Numbered from the stretch's first letter, positions 17,075 through 27,255 are shown. The stretch is 64,000 nt of DNA from Christensenellaceae bacterium (GCA_031260975.1 JAISKJ010000003.1:355758-419757); one strand, 5' to 3'. Notes: a model not told the origin generated them from the letters alone. Program-made: numbers and translations.

Positions 17075-17299
17075 AAATGCTCCTTTTTGAGTTAGTATAT
17101 GCCCAATTTACTTAAGTTAAGCATGAGTTTTGGGTGTTATGGCTGCATATTAATGCGCATATATGCATACTTATACAATCATTTTTTATTATACGTCGTT
17201 TGAGCCCGAAAATACGCAGTTTTTATGCATAAAATTATTAGGAAAAATCTTTGAAATGTGCTAAAATAGATGTATAGAGAATAGTTTTGGAGGTGTGTC

Positions 17300-19252
17300 T
17301 TGGGTAAATCTTATGACGCTAAGGATATAGTGGTTTTGGAGGGTTTGGCAGCAGTGCGGCTGCGACCCGGAATGTATATAGGAGGCACGGGCAGCAAAGG
17401 GGTGCACCATATTCTGTGGGAAATCGTTGACAACAGTATGGATGAAATTGCCAACGGACACGGAAACCAAATATCTGTGACACTGCACAAAGATGGCAGT
17501 GCCACCGTTGAAGATGATGGGCGGGGTATCCCCGTTGACCCTCATCCCACGCTTAAAATTTCTGGTGCGGAGGTTGTATTTACGCAGCTTCATGCAGGCG
17601 GAAAGTTTGACAGTTCAAACTATAGTTATTCGGGCGGGCTTCACGGTGTGGGCGCATCTGTTACCAATGCACTTAGCTCATGGCTTAAGGCTACTGTATA
17701 TCGCAACAAAAAGATTTATGAAATAGATTTTGCGTCAGTTGCTGATGCCAACGGTAATGTCAAGGGTGGAGTTGTTCAAAATCCTCTTCATGAGGTTGGC
17801 GTGTGTCCGGCAAACAAAACGGGCACAAGGGTTACGTTTATGCCTGACCCCACAATTTTTATGAACAGCGTTTTAAACTCGGACACAATAAGAAGAAGGC
17901 TTAGGGAGCTTGCCTTTTTAAACAAGGGTGTTGAAATAAACTTTATAGACGAAAAAGAAGGTCAGACTCACAACTACAAATTTGATGGTGGACTTGCTGA
18001 CTTTGTTGAGTATTTAAATGAATCAAAGACCACGCTGTTTAGGCCTGCTGTGAGCATAGAGGGCGAGGCTCAGGGAATTAAGCTTTCCGCCGCTCTTCAA
18101 TATACCGACAGTTATGCCGAAACGGTGATTTCGTATGTAAATAATATTCCTACAAGCGAGGGCGGAACTCACGAGGTGGGCTTTAAGACAGCTCTTACTA
18201 AGGTTATGAACGACTGCGCCCGAAAGTTGGGATTTTTGAAGGATAAAGAGCTTAACCTTATGGGTGAGGACTTCCGTGAGGGTATTACTCTCATTTTTGC
18301 AATAAAGATGCAGAATATTCAATTTGAAGGCCAGACAAAAACAAAGCTCGGCAACCCCGAGGTTAAGGCCAAGGTTGAAGTTATTGTAAATAACGAATTA
18401 CCTAAAGCCTTTGAAAGCAAAGAAGGGCAGAAGATTTTTGAACAGATTATCGAAAAAGCCAAGGGTGCTGCCCGCGTGAGACTTGCCGCTAAAAAAGCTA
18501 AGGAAGTGGCCAGACAGAAGAACAGCATTGAAAGCTCCAGCCTTATAGGCAAGCTTGCAAACTGCTCCAGCCGAAAGCCTGAACAAAACGAATTATTTAT
18601 TGTTGAGGGTGACAGTGCAGGCGGCAGCGCAAAACAGGCACGCGACCGAAGCTTTCAGGCGATACTTCCGCTTAAAGGAAAGCCGCTGAATGCTGAAAAG
18701 AAGCGTCTTGACCAAGTGCTTGCTAATGAGGAAATCCGAACAATTATAGCGGCCCTCGGCACCGGTGTGGGTGAGGATTTTGACATTGATTATCTGAAAT
18801 ATCATAAAATTATCATTTTGTCAGATGCCGACCAAGACGGCGCGCACATACGCGCTATTCTTCTTACCTTCTTTTATAGATATATGAAGGAGCTTTTATA
18901 TAACGGAAATATATATATAGGCCTGCCTCCGCTTTATAAGGTCAGCAAGAAGGATACTATTGAATATGTTTATTCCGACAAGGAATTGCCCGAAGCTACC
19001 GAGAGAGTAGGTCGAGGATATGCTATTCAGCGGTATAAAGGGCTTGGTGAAATGAACCCCGATCAGTTGTGGGAAACGACTATGGACCCGAGCAGGCGTA
19101 CGCTTGTGCGTGTAGGTGTTGATGACGCCGCTAATGCTGAGGAAATGGTAACCGTTCTTATGGGCGATGATATTGAAAGCCGAAAGGAATATATAAGTAC
19201 ATACGTAAACTTTAATAAGGTGGATATGCTTTCTAAGATTGTTGAAAAGTAA
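17300..19252 (+). CDS. gyrB: DNA gyrase subunit B
   Basis: GyrB is the ATPase subunit of the gyrase that introduces negative supercoils. The 650 residues show the GHKL ATPase (DNSMDEIANG, DDGRGIPV, GGLHGVGASVTNALS), the transducer, the TOPRIM domain (VEGDSAGGSAKQARDR, ILSDADQDGAHI), and the C-terminal QRYKGLGEMNPDQLWETTMDP tail, read in two parts. This is the compact Gram-positive form without an insert. The start is a TTG at 17300, set by GGAGGT at 17289-17294. An extended -10-like TGCTAAAAT lies about 40 bases upstream. gyrA follows after a palindromic repeat. No dnaA, recF or origin motif is in the window, so the usual oriC neighbourhood is not kept here. Confidence 0.96.
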   Translation: MGKSYDAKDIVVLEGLAAVRLRPGMYIGGTGSKGVHHILWEIVDNSMDEIANGHGNQISVTLHKDGSATVEDDGRGIPVDPHPTLKISGAEVVFTQLHAGGKFDSSNYSYSGGLHGVGASVTNALSSWLKATVYRNKKIYEIDFASVADANGNVKGGVVQNPLHEVGVCPANKTGTRVTFMPDPTIFMNSVLNSDTIRRRLRELAFLNKGVEINFIDEKEGQTHNYKFDGGLADFVEYLNESKTTLFRPAVSIEGEAQGIKLSAALQYTDSYAETVISYVNNIPTSEGGTHEVGFKTALTKVMNDCARKLGFLKDKELNLMGEDFREGITLIFAIKMQNIQFEGQTKTKLGNPEVKAKVEVIVNNELPKAFESKEGQKIFEQIIEKAKGAARVRLAAKKAKEVARQKNSIESSSLIGKLANCSSRKPEQNELFIVEGDSAGGSAKQARDRSFQAILPLKGKPLNAEKKRLDQVLANEEIRTIIAALGTGVGEDFDIDYLKYHKIIILSDADQDGAHIRAILLTFFYRYMKELLYNGNIYIGLPPLYKVSKKDTIEYVYSDKELPEATERVGRGYAIQRYKGLGEMNPDQLWETTMDPSRRTLVRVGVDDAANAEEMVTVLMGDDIESRKEYISTYVNFNKVDMLSKIVEK

Positions 19253-19257
19253 GTTGA

Positions 19258-19336
19258 CGATTGAATAAATACCCGTTCACTAGGGCTTCGGCCACTGTGT
19301 GGCCTGCAGACTTGTTCACGGATATTTATTCAATCG
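19258..19336. repeat. Palindromic repeat element, copy B (between gyrB and gyrA)
   Basis: Perfect 14-base outer arms CGATTGAATAAATA (19258-19271) and TATTTATTCAATCG (19323-19336) enclose the hairpin GGCCAC-TGT-GTGGCC (19290-19304), followed by TGCAGA. The core from CTAGGGCTTCG to TGCAGA is closely matched by copy C near 45365. Transcribed, it would fold into a long cruciform between gyrB and gyrA and could uncouple their expression. Confidence 0.65.
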
Positions 19337-19379
19337 CCTTGAAGAGAAAAAGGCGAGTATTTAATGTTGTAGGAGATAT

Positions 19380-22300
19380 ATGTCGGACGAAGAACTGCCA
19401 AAAAATAATGACCCGATTGACGGTCAGATAGGAATAGAAGAGATGGCCTTGCCCCCTTTAGATGAGGACGAGACCGGCTTTATGGAGCCTATCAGCGGAC
19501 AGATAGGGTTGGAGGAGCTAACATATGCCGAGTTTGTGGACGACAAGGATGAGCAGCGGCAGATTGAAGAGGGGGCTTTTGAACAGGAAATAGAACAGAC
19601 GCAAGAAGAGGAAGAGCTGGTTGAGGATATGCTTGAACAGCAGCAGGATAGAACTGATAGGGCAGAGGCAGAAGAGGCCGCCCAACAGCAAGAGATTTTG
19701 GAAGAAGAGGAGCCTTTTGAGGAAGAGCCCGCAGCAGAGTACATAGAACAAGTTACGAGGCAAGATGCTGATATCAAAGAAGAAACTGCTGTGGAACAGG
19801 AAAATATAGAAGAAACAGAAGAGCCTGAGCAGATGGCTAAACTTGAAGATGAGACAAGGGAAGAAACGGCTGAGAAAGCGGATGAACCTGAAAAGGTTAT
19901 AGAAAAAGAAAAAATAGTAAGAAAAACGCAAATAAGTATATCGAAAGCAGTGAATACAATAAAAATAAGCGCACAAAAGCAAGAAGCTATAAACAAACCT
20001 ATAGAACAGGGGGTTAGTGAGTTGACAGAAAAAGACGAAATTGAGATGAATAACGCCGAAGAAGGGGACAAAGTTTCACAGATGGAAGAGCTTGTTGGGG
20101 CTGACGAAGAAACAGCCGCAAATAACGAAGAAGTTGAACATCAGAGCTTTGACTTTGCCGAGGATGAGCCAACCGAAATCGCTGAAAAGATAGTAAGTGA
20201 TCAGTCCGGCGAGGATGTGGTTGACGGTATGCTTTATCGAAGTCTAGACCAGGTTTTGCATGACTCTATGATACCATATTCGGAGCATGTTATACTTGAT
20301 AGGGCCCTGCCCCGAGTTGAGGACGGACTTAAGCCCGTACAGAGACGCATACTTTATTCGATGCTGGAGCTTGGCGTCACCCCTGATAAGGCTTTTAGAA
20401 AATCTGCTCGTATAGTGGGGGACTGTATGGGTAAGTATCACCCTCACGGAGACTCTTCGGTTTATGATGCGATGGTGCGTATGGCTCAGCCTTATAATAC
20501 CAATGGGCTTTTGATTGAAGGGCACGGAAATTTTGGAAGCATTGACGGTGACAGTGCTGCCGCCATGCGTTATACCGAAGCGCGTATGGCACCTCTTGCC
20601 ATGGAACTTTTGCGTGACCTTGAAAAAGATACGGTAAAGTGGAATTTTAACTTTGACGATACTCTAAAAGAGCCGGATGTTTTGCCCGGAAGATTTCCTA
20701 ATATATTGGTGAACGGCACTACGGGTATTGCGGTAGGGCTTGCAACAAACATACCTCCGCACAATTTGGCCGAAGTTATTGACGGTGTTTGTGCTTATAT
20801 TGACCATCCTAAAATTACACTTAAAGAAATGATGAAAATCATAAAAGCGCCCGATTTTCCGACAGGCGGATATATTTTAAGCAACTCCGAAATTGAACAG
20901 GCTTATGCTACAGGAAGAGGCAGAATTATAATGCGGGCTAAAATTCATATTGAAACCGATGGCGCCGACAAGCGTAATATTGTAATAACTGAAATTCCTT
21001 ATCAGACCAATAAGGCAGCAATCCTTCAAAAAATTGCAGTCTTGCGTGAGGACGGCAAAAATGTGCTGAGCGGCGTTGCTGACATAAGGGATGAATCGGA
21101 CCGCAAGGGTATCAGAGCTGTGGTAAAAGTCAAAAAAGATGCCGATATCAAAGCGATTTGCGACTTTTTGTTTAAATACACCAACCTGCAAACCACCTTT
21201 GGCGTGAACATGGTGGCCATTGCCGGCGGGAAACCTAAGCAGATGAGCTTGCTTGAAATTTTGGAATATTACGTGGACTATCAGCGTGAGGTGGTGCTGA
21301 GGCGCAGCAAGTATGAGCTTGAAGAAGCCAAAGAGCGCGAGCATATTTTAAGCGGACTCTTGATTGCAATACGTAACATTGATGCTGTAATAAAGATTAT
21401 AAAGACCTCGCCAAACACCACAACTGCAAGGCAGCGCCTCAGAGAAAAGTTTAATCTGAGTGAGCGTCAGGCTCAGGCGATTTTGGATATGAGGCTTGCT
21501 CGTCTTACCAGTCTTGAAGTATTTAAGCTTGAAGAAGAGATAAAGCAGCTTCAGGAGCTTATAAAAAAGCTTACGGCTATTGTGAATTCAAAGAAACTAC
21601 AGTTCGATTTGGTAAAATCCGAAATGCTTGCAATAAAGAAGCAATATAAAAAAGAACGTCAGACGGTTGTCATGAAAAACGCCGAGGTGGCTATCCCCAG
21701 CGACCAGGACAAAAAAGCTACACAAGAGGTATATATTGCGGTAAACGCCATGGGCAACATAAAAATTATCAACCGAAAATTCTTTTTGACGTCAATCAGG
21801 GAGTTTAGAGAAACCTCAACGCTTGCTGAGGCGCACAATATTCTGGTGCCTTCTGACACCGACAAGTTTGCACTTGTGTTCACAAACCTTGGTAACTGTT
21901 ATAAAATTCCTGTGCGCTCCATTCCTGAGAGCAGGTTTAAAGACAAGGGCACTCCGCCCAGCAAAGTGATTAAGGATATGAGCGAAAACGAGCGCGTTAT
22001 ATATATTTTAAGCACCGATGAAGAAACTTTGCCTAAGGGGAACTTGCTGTTTTTCACCAAGAGCGGGATGGTAAAACGCACTGATATAAAGGAATACGGA
22101 CTGCTTAAATCGTCATTTGCTGCAGCAAAATTAAAAGATGATGATGAGATTATCGGTATGGATGTAGAGCGCGACGGAACTACACTGCTGTTTGTGACAA
22201 AAGATGGAATGGTGCTTAACGCAGGCAGAGATGATGTGCCGCTGCAGGGCCGAATTTCGGGTGGAGTCAAAGGTATAAATCTGGGAAGCGGCGACTACTG

Positions 22301-22625
22301 CGTATTTGCCGGGCAAACCTCTGACGAAGGTGAGGTTGTTATGCTTACCGACAAAGCATATGCCAAGCGGGTAGTGGTCAGCAGTATTGATGTCATGGCA
22401 AGATACCGCAAGGGTCTGAGGCTCATGCCTTTTGGTCCCAACGGCAGCAAGCTTGTGTTTGCTGACACCGTAACTGCGCCATATTATATTGTAGGTGAAG
22501 CTGAAAGCACACTTTATGGCAGAAACACTGACCTTGTTGTAATAGAAAGCCGCACGGGCAAGGGTAAGATTATTGAAAAAGGCGCCGGTGAAATTATAAA
22601 TGGACATAAATATCTGATAGAGTAA
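19380..22625 (+). CDS. gyrA: DNA gyrase subunit A with ~276-residue acidic N-terminal extension
   Basis: GyrA cuts and rejoins DNA in the gyrase tetramer. Homology to GyrA starts near residue 281 ([16 protein letters not shown]) and is complete from there. It includes the winged helix ([20 protein letters not shown]), the active-site Tyr in RYTEARM (residue 398), [11 protein letters not shown], the coiled-coil tower, and the C-terminal pinwheel with the GyrA-box-like [11 protein letters not shown]. Residues 1-280 are extra: very rich in Glu, Asp, Gln and Ala, with two copies of a GQIG(I/L)EE motif near residues 14 and 41. This makes 1081 residues against the usual 800-870. The ATG has AGGAG at 19371-19375, and the extension has no stop or frameshift, so it appears to be really translated. 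Confidence 0.95.
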   Translation: MSDEELPKNNDPIDGQIGIEEMALPPLDEDETGFMEPISGQIGLEELTYAEFVDDKDEQRQIEEGAFEQEIEQTQEEEELVEDMLEQQQDRTDRAEAEEAAQQQEILEEEEPFEEEPAAEYIEQVTRQDADIKEETAVEQENIEETEEPEQMAKLEDETREETAEKADEPEKVIEKEKIVRKTQISISKAVNTIKISAQKQEAINKPIEQGVSELTEKDEIEMNNAEEGDKVSQMEELVGADEETAANNEEVEHQSFDFAEDEPTEIAEKIVSDQSGEDVVDGMLYRSLDQVLHDSMIPYSEHVILDRALPRVEDGLKPVQRRILYSMLELGVTPDKAFRKSARIVGDCMGKYHPHGDSSVYDAMVRMAQPYNTNGLLIEGHGNFGSIDGDSAAAMRYTEARMAPLAMELLRDLEKDTVKWNFNFDDTLKEPDVLPGRFPNILVNGTTGIAVGLATNIPPHNLAEVIDGVCAYIDHPKITLKEMMKIIKAPDFPTGGYILSNSEIEQAYATGRGRIIMRAKIHIETDGADKRNIVITEIPYQTNKAAILQKIAVLREDGKNVLSGVADIRDESDRKGIRAVVKVKKDADIKAICDFLFKYTNLQTTFGVNMVAIAGGKPKQMSLLEILEYYVDYQREVVLRRSKYELEEAKEREHILSGLLIAIRNIDAVIKIIKTSPNTTTARQRLREKFNLSERQAQAILDMRLARLTSLEVFKLEEEIKQLQELIKKLTAIVNSKKLQFDLVKSEMLAIKKQYKKERQTVVMKNAEVAIPSDQDKKATQEVYIAVNAMGNIKIINRKFFLTSIREFRETSTLAEAHNILVPSDTDKFALVFTNLGNCYKIPVRSIPESRFKDKGTPPSKVIKDMSENERVIYILSTDEETLPKGNLLFFTKSGMVKRTDIKEYGLLKSSFAAAKLKDDDEIIGMDVERDGTTLLFVTKDGMVLNAGRDDVPLQGRISGGVKGINLGSGDYCVFAGQTSDEGEVVMLTDKAYAKRVVVSSIDVMARYRKGLRLMPFGPNGSKLVFADTVTAPYYIVGEAESTLYGRNTDLVVIESRTGKGKIIEKGAGEIINGHKYLIE

Positions 22626-22652
22626 TGCATAATTAAAATCAGGAGGTTTTAA

Positions 22653-22775
22653 ATGAAAGCAAAAACTATTATATTACCAGAAAGCAATTGTTTCCTCAGA
22701 TTCAAGAAATGACTAAAGACAACTCTTTCTGAAAAGAAAATAGTATTAAAGCGAATAGACGTAAAGAAGCAAGGT
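22653..22775 (+). pseudogene. Decayed or recoded small ORF
   Basis: An excellent AGGAGG site (22641-22646) leads into an ATG at 22653, but the frame stops after 19 codons. Another frame over the same stretch reads as protein-like sequence (KQLFPQIQEMTKDNSF, then TGA, then KENSIKANRRKEAR, stop). This suggests a small gene of about 40 codons broken by one frameshift and one TGA. If TGA were read as Trp the second part would be continuous. The family is not recognised. Confidence 0.3.
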
Positions 22776-22800
22776 GATATTGCTTCTTTTTGTTTTTTTC
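22763..22800 (+). terminator. Rho-independent terminator
   Basis: AAAGAAGCAA (22763-22772) pairs with TTGCTTCTTT (22780-22789) around a seven-base loop, followed by TTGTTTTTTT. It ends the gyrA / small-ORF transcript. Confidence 0.85.
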
Positions 22801-23001
22801 AAAACTAAAAGACTTTAGTTGGTAAACTGATTTGAAAAAGTCAGATTATTTTTTTATCATAGAAATAGCTGTAAAAACATATTTATATACAAAAGCTTAA
22901 AACAACATAACTAGTTATTAAACTCAAAATTTCGACAAGATACTACCATGGCTCCATTTTGTAAAAACCTTTAAAAAATATATCATAATAGCGAGGATAA
23001 A

Positions 23002-23763
23002 ATGCATTTTCATGTTTTAAAATCAAATAACCTCAAACTTATTGCTGTGATGATTGTGGTCATAGCTCTTCTTAGCGTAAACTTTGGCGGCAAGACGCTG
23101 GCTTCGGCCTATTTTGGGCAAGAACGGAAAATTCCGGTTTATTCGGTGCAGACGGACGAAAAAAAGATAGCCATAAGCTTTGACGCAGCATGGGGTGCCG
23201 ACAAAACCGAGAAGATTATGGATATACTTGACCGCCACAATGTTACGGCAACCTTCTTTTTGGTGGGCTTTTGGGTAGATAAGTATCCCGAAATGGTTGA
23301 GCTTATTGACGCAAGAGGCTTTGAGATTGGCACACATAGCAACACTCATCCGGATTTGGTAAAGCTTGACTCCAACCAAATTTTTCTTGAACTTAAAACT
23401 TCGATGGAGAAAATAACTGCTCGCACCAACAAGCCTGTAAAGCTTTTTAGGGCACCGTTTGGAAGTTATAGCAATCAAGTTTTGACCGAAGCCGAAAAGT
23501 TGGGGCTTATTACAATTCAGTGGGATGTAGATTCTCTCGATTGGCAGGGGATTGATGGAAACAGAATTACTTCAAATATAATTACCAAAGTAAAAAACGG
23601 CTCAATAATTCTGTGTCACAACAATTCTGACCACATACTTGAAGCTCTTGACGGTGTGATAGGAGCTTTGAAAGGGCGCGGGTATCAGTTTGTAAGCATA
23701 GGTGAACTGATTTATACACAAAATTATAGCATCAATTCTCAGGGAGTACAAATACAAAATTAA
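23002..23763 (+). CDS. pdaB: Sporulation polysaccharide deacetylase, PdaB-like
   Basis: A 253-residue exported NodB-type deacetylase. One N-terminal membrane/signal segment (about residues 12-30) is followed by the catalytic domain. Motif 1 is ISFDAAWGADKT, the PdaB version in which the second Asp of the usual TFDDGP is replaced. Motif 2 is THSNTHPDL with the metal-binding His pair, motif 3 is LFRAPFGSYS, and later come WDVDSLDW and ILCHNN. PdaB is needed to keep spore integrity in Bacillus. The start is supported by GCGAGGA ten bases upstream. The gene is followed 21 bases later by an SSB-like gene, perhaps on the same transcript. Confidence 0.88.
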   Translation: MHFHVLKSNNLKLIAVMIVVIALLSVNFGGKTLASAYFGQERKIPVYSVQTDEKKIAISFDAAWGADKTEKIMDILDRHNVTATFFLVGFWVDKYPEMVELIDARGFEIGTHSNTHPDLVKLDSNQIFLELKTSMEKITARTNKPVKLFRAPFGSYSNQVLTEAEKLGLITIQWDVDSLDWQGIDGNRITSNIITKVKNGSIILCHNNSDHILEALDGVIGALKGRGYQFVSIGELIYTQNYSINSQGVQIQN

Positions 23764-23784
23764 CAAAAAACATAGGAGGTTTTT

Positions 23785-24459
23785 ATGTACGAGCTAATGG
23801 AAAACAATAAAGTATTTTTGATGGGTAAAGTGGTGAGTGAGCCCAAATTCAGCCACGATGTTTATGGTGAAGGGTTTTATGAGCTTAATCTGGAAGTCCC
23901 GAGGCTGAGTGACCACAGTGATATAATCCCGATAACTGTGTCTGAGCGGTTGCTTGAAAATCAGTTTAAGCTGGGGAGTATGGTGGGAGTACGTGGACAG
24001 TTTAGGAGTTATAACAAAGTTGCTGACGACAAAAGCAAACTGATGCTTACTGTTTTTGTAAGAGAACTTGCAGAGTATGATGACAGTATCAATCCAAACA
24101 TTATAGAACTAAGCGGATATCTGTGTAAAGCGCCTATATATCGCACAACACCTTTTAAACGGGAGATTTGTGATATGCTTCTTGCTGTTAACCGTGCCTA
24201 TAACAAGTCGGACTATCTGCCTTGCATTGCATGGGGAAGAAATGCCAGATTTGCAAAGGCCATTGAAGTTGGAAGCCGAGTGTTTCTGGTGGGCAGAATT
24301 CAGAGCCGTGAATATCAAAAACGCCTAAATGATGATATGATGCTCACAAAAACCGCCTACGAAATATCAGTCAATAAGCTGTCAGTTGACGGAGGAGCGC
24401 AAAAACTTAGTGACACTTTTGATGGCTTTGATATAAAAACCGAGGCTAGCGGAAGTTGA
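23785..24459 (+). CDS. Single-stranded DNA-binding protein with two OB folds
   Basis: A 224-residue protein built of two consecutive OB-fold domains. The first (about residues 8-100) has NKVFLMGKVVSEPKF and GSMVGVRGQFRSY; the second (about 108-205) has IIELSGYLCKAPIYRTTPFKREICDMLLAVNR (in two parts) and GSRVFLVGRIQSREY. The repeated pattern matches the SSB/PriB strand layout. It lacks the acidic SSB C-terminal tip (DDDIPF-like), so it is not a standard housekeeping SSB; single-strand binding during sporulation or replication restart is inferred. AGGAGG precedes the ATG. Confidence 0.75.
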   Translation: MYELMENNKVFLMGKVVSEPKFSHDVYGEGFYELNLEVPRLSDHSDIIPITVSERLLENQFKLGSMVGVRGQFRSYNKVADDKSKLMLTVFVRELAEYDDSINPNIIELSGYLCKAPIYRTTPFKREICDMLLAVNRAYNKSDYLPCIAWGRNARFAKAIEVGSRVFLVGRIQSREYQKRLNDDMMLTKTAYEISVNKLSVDGGAQKLSDTFDGFDIKTEASGS

Positions 24460-24478
24460 AAATAATAAATTACAACAT

Positions 24479-24505
24479 AAAACCTCTCACATGAGAGGTT
24501 TTATC
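24479..24505. terminator. Terminator after the SSB-like gene
   Basis: AAAACCTCTCA pairs with TGAGAGGTTTT around a two-base loop (24479-24502). A weak T-run follows. It separates two convergent genes and may act on both strands. Confidence 0.8.
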
Positions 24506-24578
24506 ATTTATTTCCGCCTTCTTTTTTTAGATGCGGTATATTATTACTGAATAACCCTGCAGACTGTAAATACACCTT

Positions 24579-26468
24579 TTATTTATTATTCTTTTTAGAG
24601 ACTGCTATTAAAACTACAGCTAGTATGGCTGCTGCAATGGCGAGAATGATTGCAATGATGATTTCGGTTTTGATACCGTCCATCTCTATGTATTTGGTTT
24701 TGATATATCCCTGTGCCACATTATCGGTTTGGTCAAGGTATTCAATCAGGGTATATTCCTGATTTCGGTCAATGTTACCCACAACTTTTATGCGCGTGCC
24801 GTGCTGCAGAGAATATATTACTGTGCCTCCCGCCGCATCATATATTGCCGCTATGGCACTGCCGTCGGTTATGTTGACTGCGGCGTTTGAGCGGATGAAT
24901 TCGGCAGTTGCATCCTTGTTATATGAGGTCAAAACCAAGGTGTTTACATAATAATATTTATGGTCGATAGTTTCAATTTCATAAAAAGATGCATTTAAAA
25001 AATCTTTGTAATCTTCAAGCAGACGCACAGCCTTAATTTTTGTGTTTGACGGAATATCGCCAAGCATCAGCGGTGAAATAATTGTTTCTCTTGTTTTTAG
25101 ACTGCTTGGAAATTTGTATCTTTTTGCATTTATAAAAGTTATCATATTGGGGTTTGAAATTGTCTGCGTAGCTGCTGCGGTGAGATTGTTTTTGTGAATA
25201 TAAGTGGTGAAGTTATAATTTTCTTGATTTGTGACAAGACAATACTTGAAATTGTTTTCTTCACCCAGCACAAAAACGAAGTCGTTTGTGTCAAAGTTCT
25301 GTTCAGGTGAAATTGCATAAGGATAGGCATAGCTTGTGGCAGTGTTTTTCAGCTTCATAATTTCTATGGGGCTATCCAGCATAACCTGCTGAGTATAGTC
25401 GGGCTTTTCAAAATTCCGAAGGTTGTCAACGATATCACTCAGGTCTATTGTGGCAATATTGCTGGCCATAAGAAAGTATCCGTCTGCCGTAACCTTGTCA
25501 AATGTAAAGCCATGCATTTGAATATTGTTGTCTATTTTATCGTTTGGAATTGTCGCATTACTTGAGCCTATATCAAAAACTTCAGGTAAGTTGTAGTTTG
25601 GGGCGGAAAGTTTGGTGAGAGTGTGAGTATAAGTGCCGCCGTACTCATAGAAGTATAAATTATCTTTATAATCGGTGTTTATGTCATCGAAAGGTATGTT
25701 GATGTCTATTTTATCTACAACTTCGCCTAGTGTTGTATCAATTGTTATTACCGTAGTATCTGTCACCACAATCAGATTGTTTGTGTCACTTGATGGAAAT
25801 AGCCTGCTGTTTGATTGAATTAGTGGGACAGCACTAAGCAACGTTGTGTCTATATTTACCATTTCAAAACCAGCTAAGGTTTTCTTTATCAGTGCTCCAT
25901 AGTCTGTCGCATTTTTGTTCCATGACATTGCGGCATAAATATTGCCGAAGCTGTCCACAGTCATATCGCTTATTGTCTTAAGGTTGTTATTGTCAATTTC
26001 AGTGCTGTTAAAATATTGGTTAAGGTTGTTCACTTCAGTGAAGCTTGTTGAGGTTGGGCTAGGTTTTATAACATTTCCCGCCATATCAAATTGTTTTATG
26101 TGATGAGGTCCTGCTGTTGTGTTGGTATAGTTGTAATATACATAAATGCTGTTGCTGTCGGTTAATGAGATAAGGGGATTAACAAGTCCATTATCAGCTG
26201 CTCCAAATACGCCTATATTATAAGCGCAATCAGATTGCTCAAGTTTGGTTTTGTCAATGATTTGAATTTGATTTGGTGTGGTTATATCGGTGCTTCCTCC
26301 ATCAGTTACTACCAGAGTATCTCCATATATAGTTATGCGTTTTGCCGATGTAAATTCGCCCGCGGCAAAATTGCCCCCATAAGCCAAAGCAGTCAAACTT
26401 GGCGTGCTTTGAGAAGTAAATAGCAGGGCAGATATTAAAAATATGAAGAGTGTTTTGACAAATTTCAT
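24579..26468 (-). CDS. Exported beta-propeller / SH3-like protein with C-terminal membrane anchor
   Basis: A 629-residue surface protein. A signal peptide (about residues 1-30, ending near SLTALAYG) is followed by a long beta-rich region with repeating motifs such as SAKRITIYGDTLVVTDGG, DSFGNIYAAMSW, TDYKDNLYFYEYG, as in NHL-like propellers. A bacterial SH3-like domain follows (about 525-600: NITDGSAIAAIYDAAGG ... LQHGTRIKVVGNIDRN, in two parts). Last comes one membrane helix (IIIAIILAIAAAILAVVLIA) and a basic tail. The ATG at 26468 was chosen for its GGAG site; the frame extends 11 codons further. The architecture is shared with the shorter protein at 27256-28080, suggesting they work together at the cell surface. 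Role unknown. Confidence 0.75.
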   Translation of the reverse strand: MKFVKTLFIFLISALLFTSQSTPSLTALAYGGNFAAGEFTSAKRITIYGDTLVVTDGGSTDITTPNQIQIIDKTKLEQSDCAYNIGVFGAADNGLVNPLISLTDSNSIYVYYNYTNTTAGPHHIKQFDMAGNVIKPSPTSTSFTEVNNLNQYFNSTEIDNNNLKTISDMTVDSFGNIYAAMSWNKNATDYGALIKKTLAGFEMVNIDTTLLSAVPLIQSNSRLFPSSDTNNLIVVTDTTVITIDTTLGEVVDKIDINIPFDDINTDYKDNLYFYEYGGTYTHTLTKLSAPNYNLPEVFDIGSSNATIPNDKIDNNIQMHGFTFDKVTADGYFLMASNIATIDLSDIVDNLRNFEKPDYTQQVMLDSPIEIMKLKNTATSYAYPYAISPEQNFDTNDFVFVLGEENNFKYCLVTNQENYNFTTYIHKNNLTAAATQTISNPNMITFINAKRYKFPSSLKTRETIISPLMLGDIPSNTKIKAVRLLEDYKDFLNASFYEIETIDHKYYYVNTLVLTSYNKDATAEFIRSNAAVNITDGSAIAAIYDAAGGTVIYSLQHGTRIKVVGNIDRNQEYTLIEYLDQTDNVAQGYIKTKYIEMDGIKTEIIIAIILAIAAAILAVVLIAVSKKNNK

Positions 26469-26668
26469 AATTATCTCCGTTAAAACTTGCTTAACACTCA
26501 AATTATATCACAAAAGACATTAAAAGTAAACTGCTGAAGATAAAGCCCTTAACAAAAACAATATGAAACATATGTTTTAATCATTGGCGGAAAATGTCGA
26601 ATTTTGCGCATAAATAAGGCACCCGATAAAGATATTTACAAAATTATTCAAAAATATGTCACTAAAAA

Positions 26669-26698
26669 TTGACTTTTGAAATATTTGTCATATATAAT
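26669..26698 (+). promoter_or_regulatory. Promoter of the sigma-region-4-like gene
   Basis: TTGACT (26669-26674) and TATAAT (26693-26698) with an 18-base spacer. GTCAT...ATGAC forms a small dyad over the -10 box, a possible operator. Confidence 0.65.
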
Positions 26699-26748
26699 GA
26701 CGAGGACAACACGACAAGTAAAGAATAAAAAACAAAGAGGAGGGAAAT

Positions 26749-27255
26749 ATGAATTATAGAGTATGGTGCAGAACAATGTTGACAGTGTATAAGTTTCTTG
26801 GAGTAATCACGGCCTCACTTGACAAATGTATAAACCGTATGGCCTGTAGTGCTGCTGCAGAATCGGGAAATCAAGCCGAAAAAATAATTGGTTATACCGA
26901 AAATAAGATTGATTTAATAAACTTGAAAGTAATAATAGAACAAATTTTTCTTAAAATACCCAAAGAGCATTCCGAACTTCTGATGCTGCGCTATGTAGAC
27001 AATATGCAGAATAAGGATATTGCCGAGCTTAAGAATTGGGGTATGCGTACGTATTTTAGAAAGCTGAGCCGGGCTTTGACTGCGTTTGAAAACGAAGTTG
27101 AAACGGTAGCCTGTGAGCATAAAGATATTTTTGACAAGCTACTTGGGCAAAAGTGGATTGAAATGGCCTTTGACGAGCATCTGAAGAAAGTTGACAGCAT
27201 GGTGTGTGGAGACAGTAGCTCTCTTGAAAAACTTGTAAGGTGCCCTATATTTTAA
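26749..27255 (+). CDS. Sigma-70 region 4-like regulatory protein
   Basis: A 168-residue protein whose middle (about residues 64-125: LKVIIEQIFLKIPKEHSELL, MLRYVDNMQNKDIAELKNWG, MRTYFRKLSRALTAFE) matches the helix-turn-helix region 4 of sigma factors. No region 2 is visible, so it cannot be a normal sigma factor. Phage late-gene activators of Firmicutes (ArpU/RinA-like) have a similar build, and this gene sits 0.9 kb before a phage head cluster, so a role in switching that cluster on is plausible. GAGGAGGG precedes the ATG and a strong promoter lies upstream. Its stop abuts that of the reverse gene at 27256. Confidence 0.65.
   Translation: MNYRVWCRTMLTVYKFLGVITASLDKCINRMACSAAAESGNQAEKIIGYTENKIDLINLKVIIEQIFLKIPKEHSELLMLRYVDNMQNKDIAELKNWGMRTYFRKLSRALTAFENEVETVACEHKDIFDKLLGQKWIEMAFDEHLKKVDSMVCGDSSSLEKLVRCPIF

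Noticed and set aside
17075..17299. Possible replication origin next to gyrB
   Set aside because: No DnaA boxes, no dnaA or recF gene and no AT-rich unwinding array; the gap only holds divergent promoters and a few small palindromes.
19424..20071. Reverse-strand Ser-rich frame of about 215 codons opposite the gyrA extension
   Set aside because: It is the complement of Glu/Gln codons in the acidic extension; no start signals or known domain.
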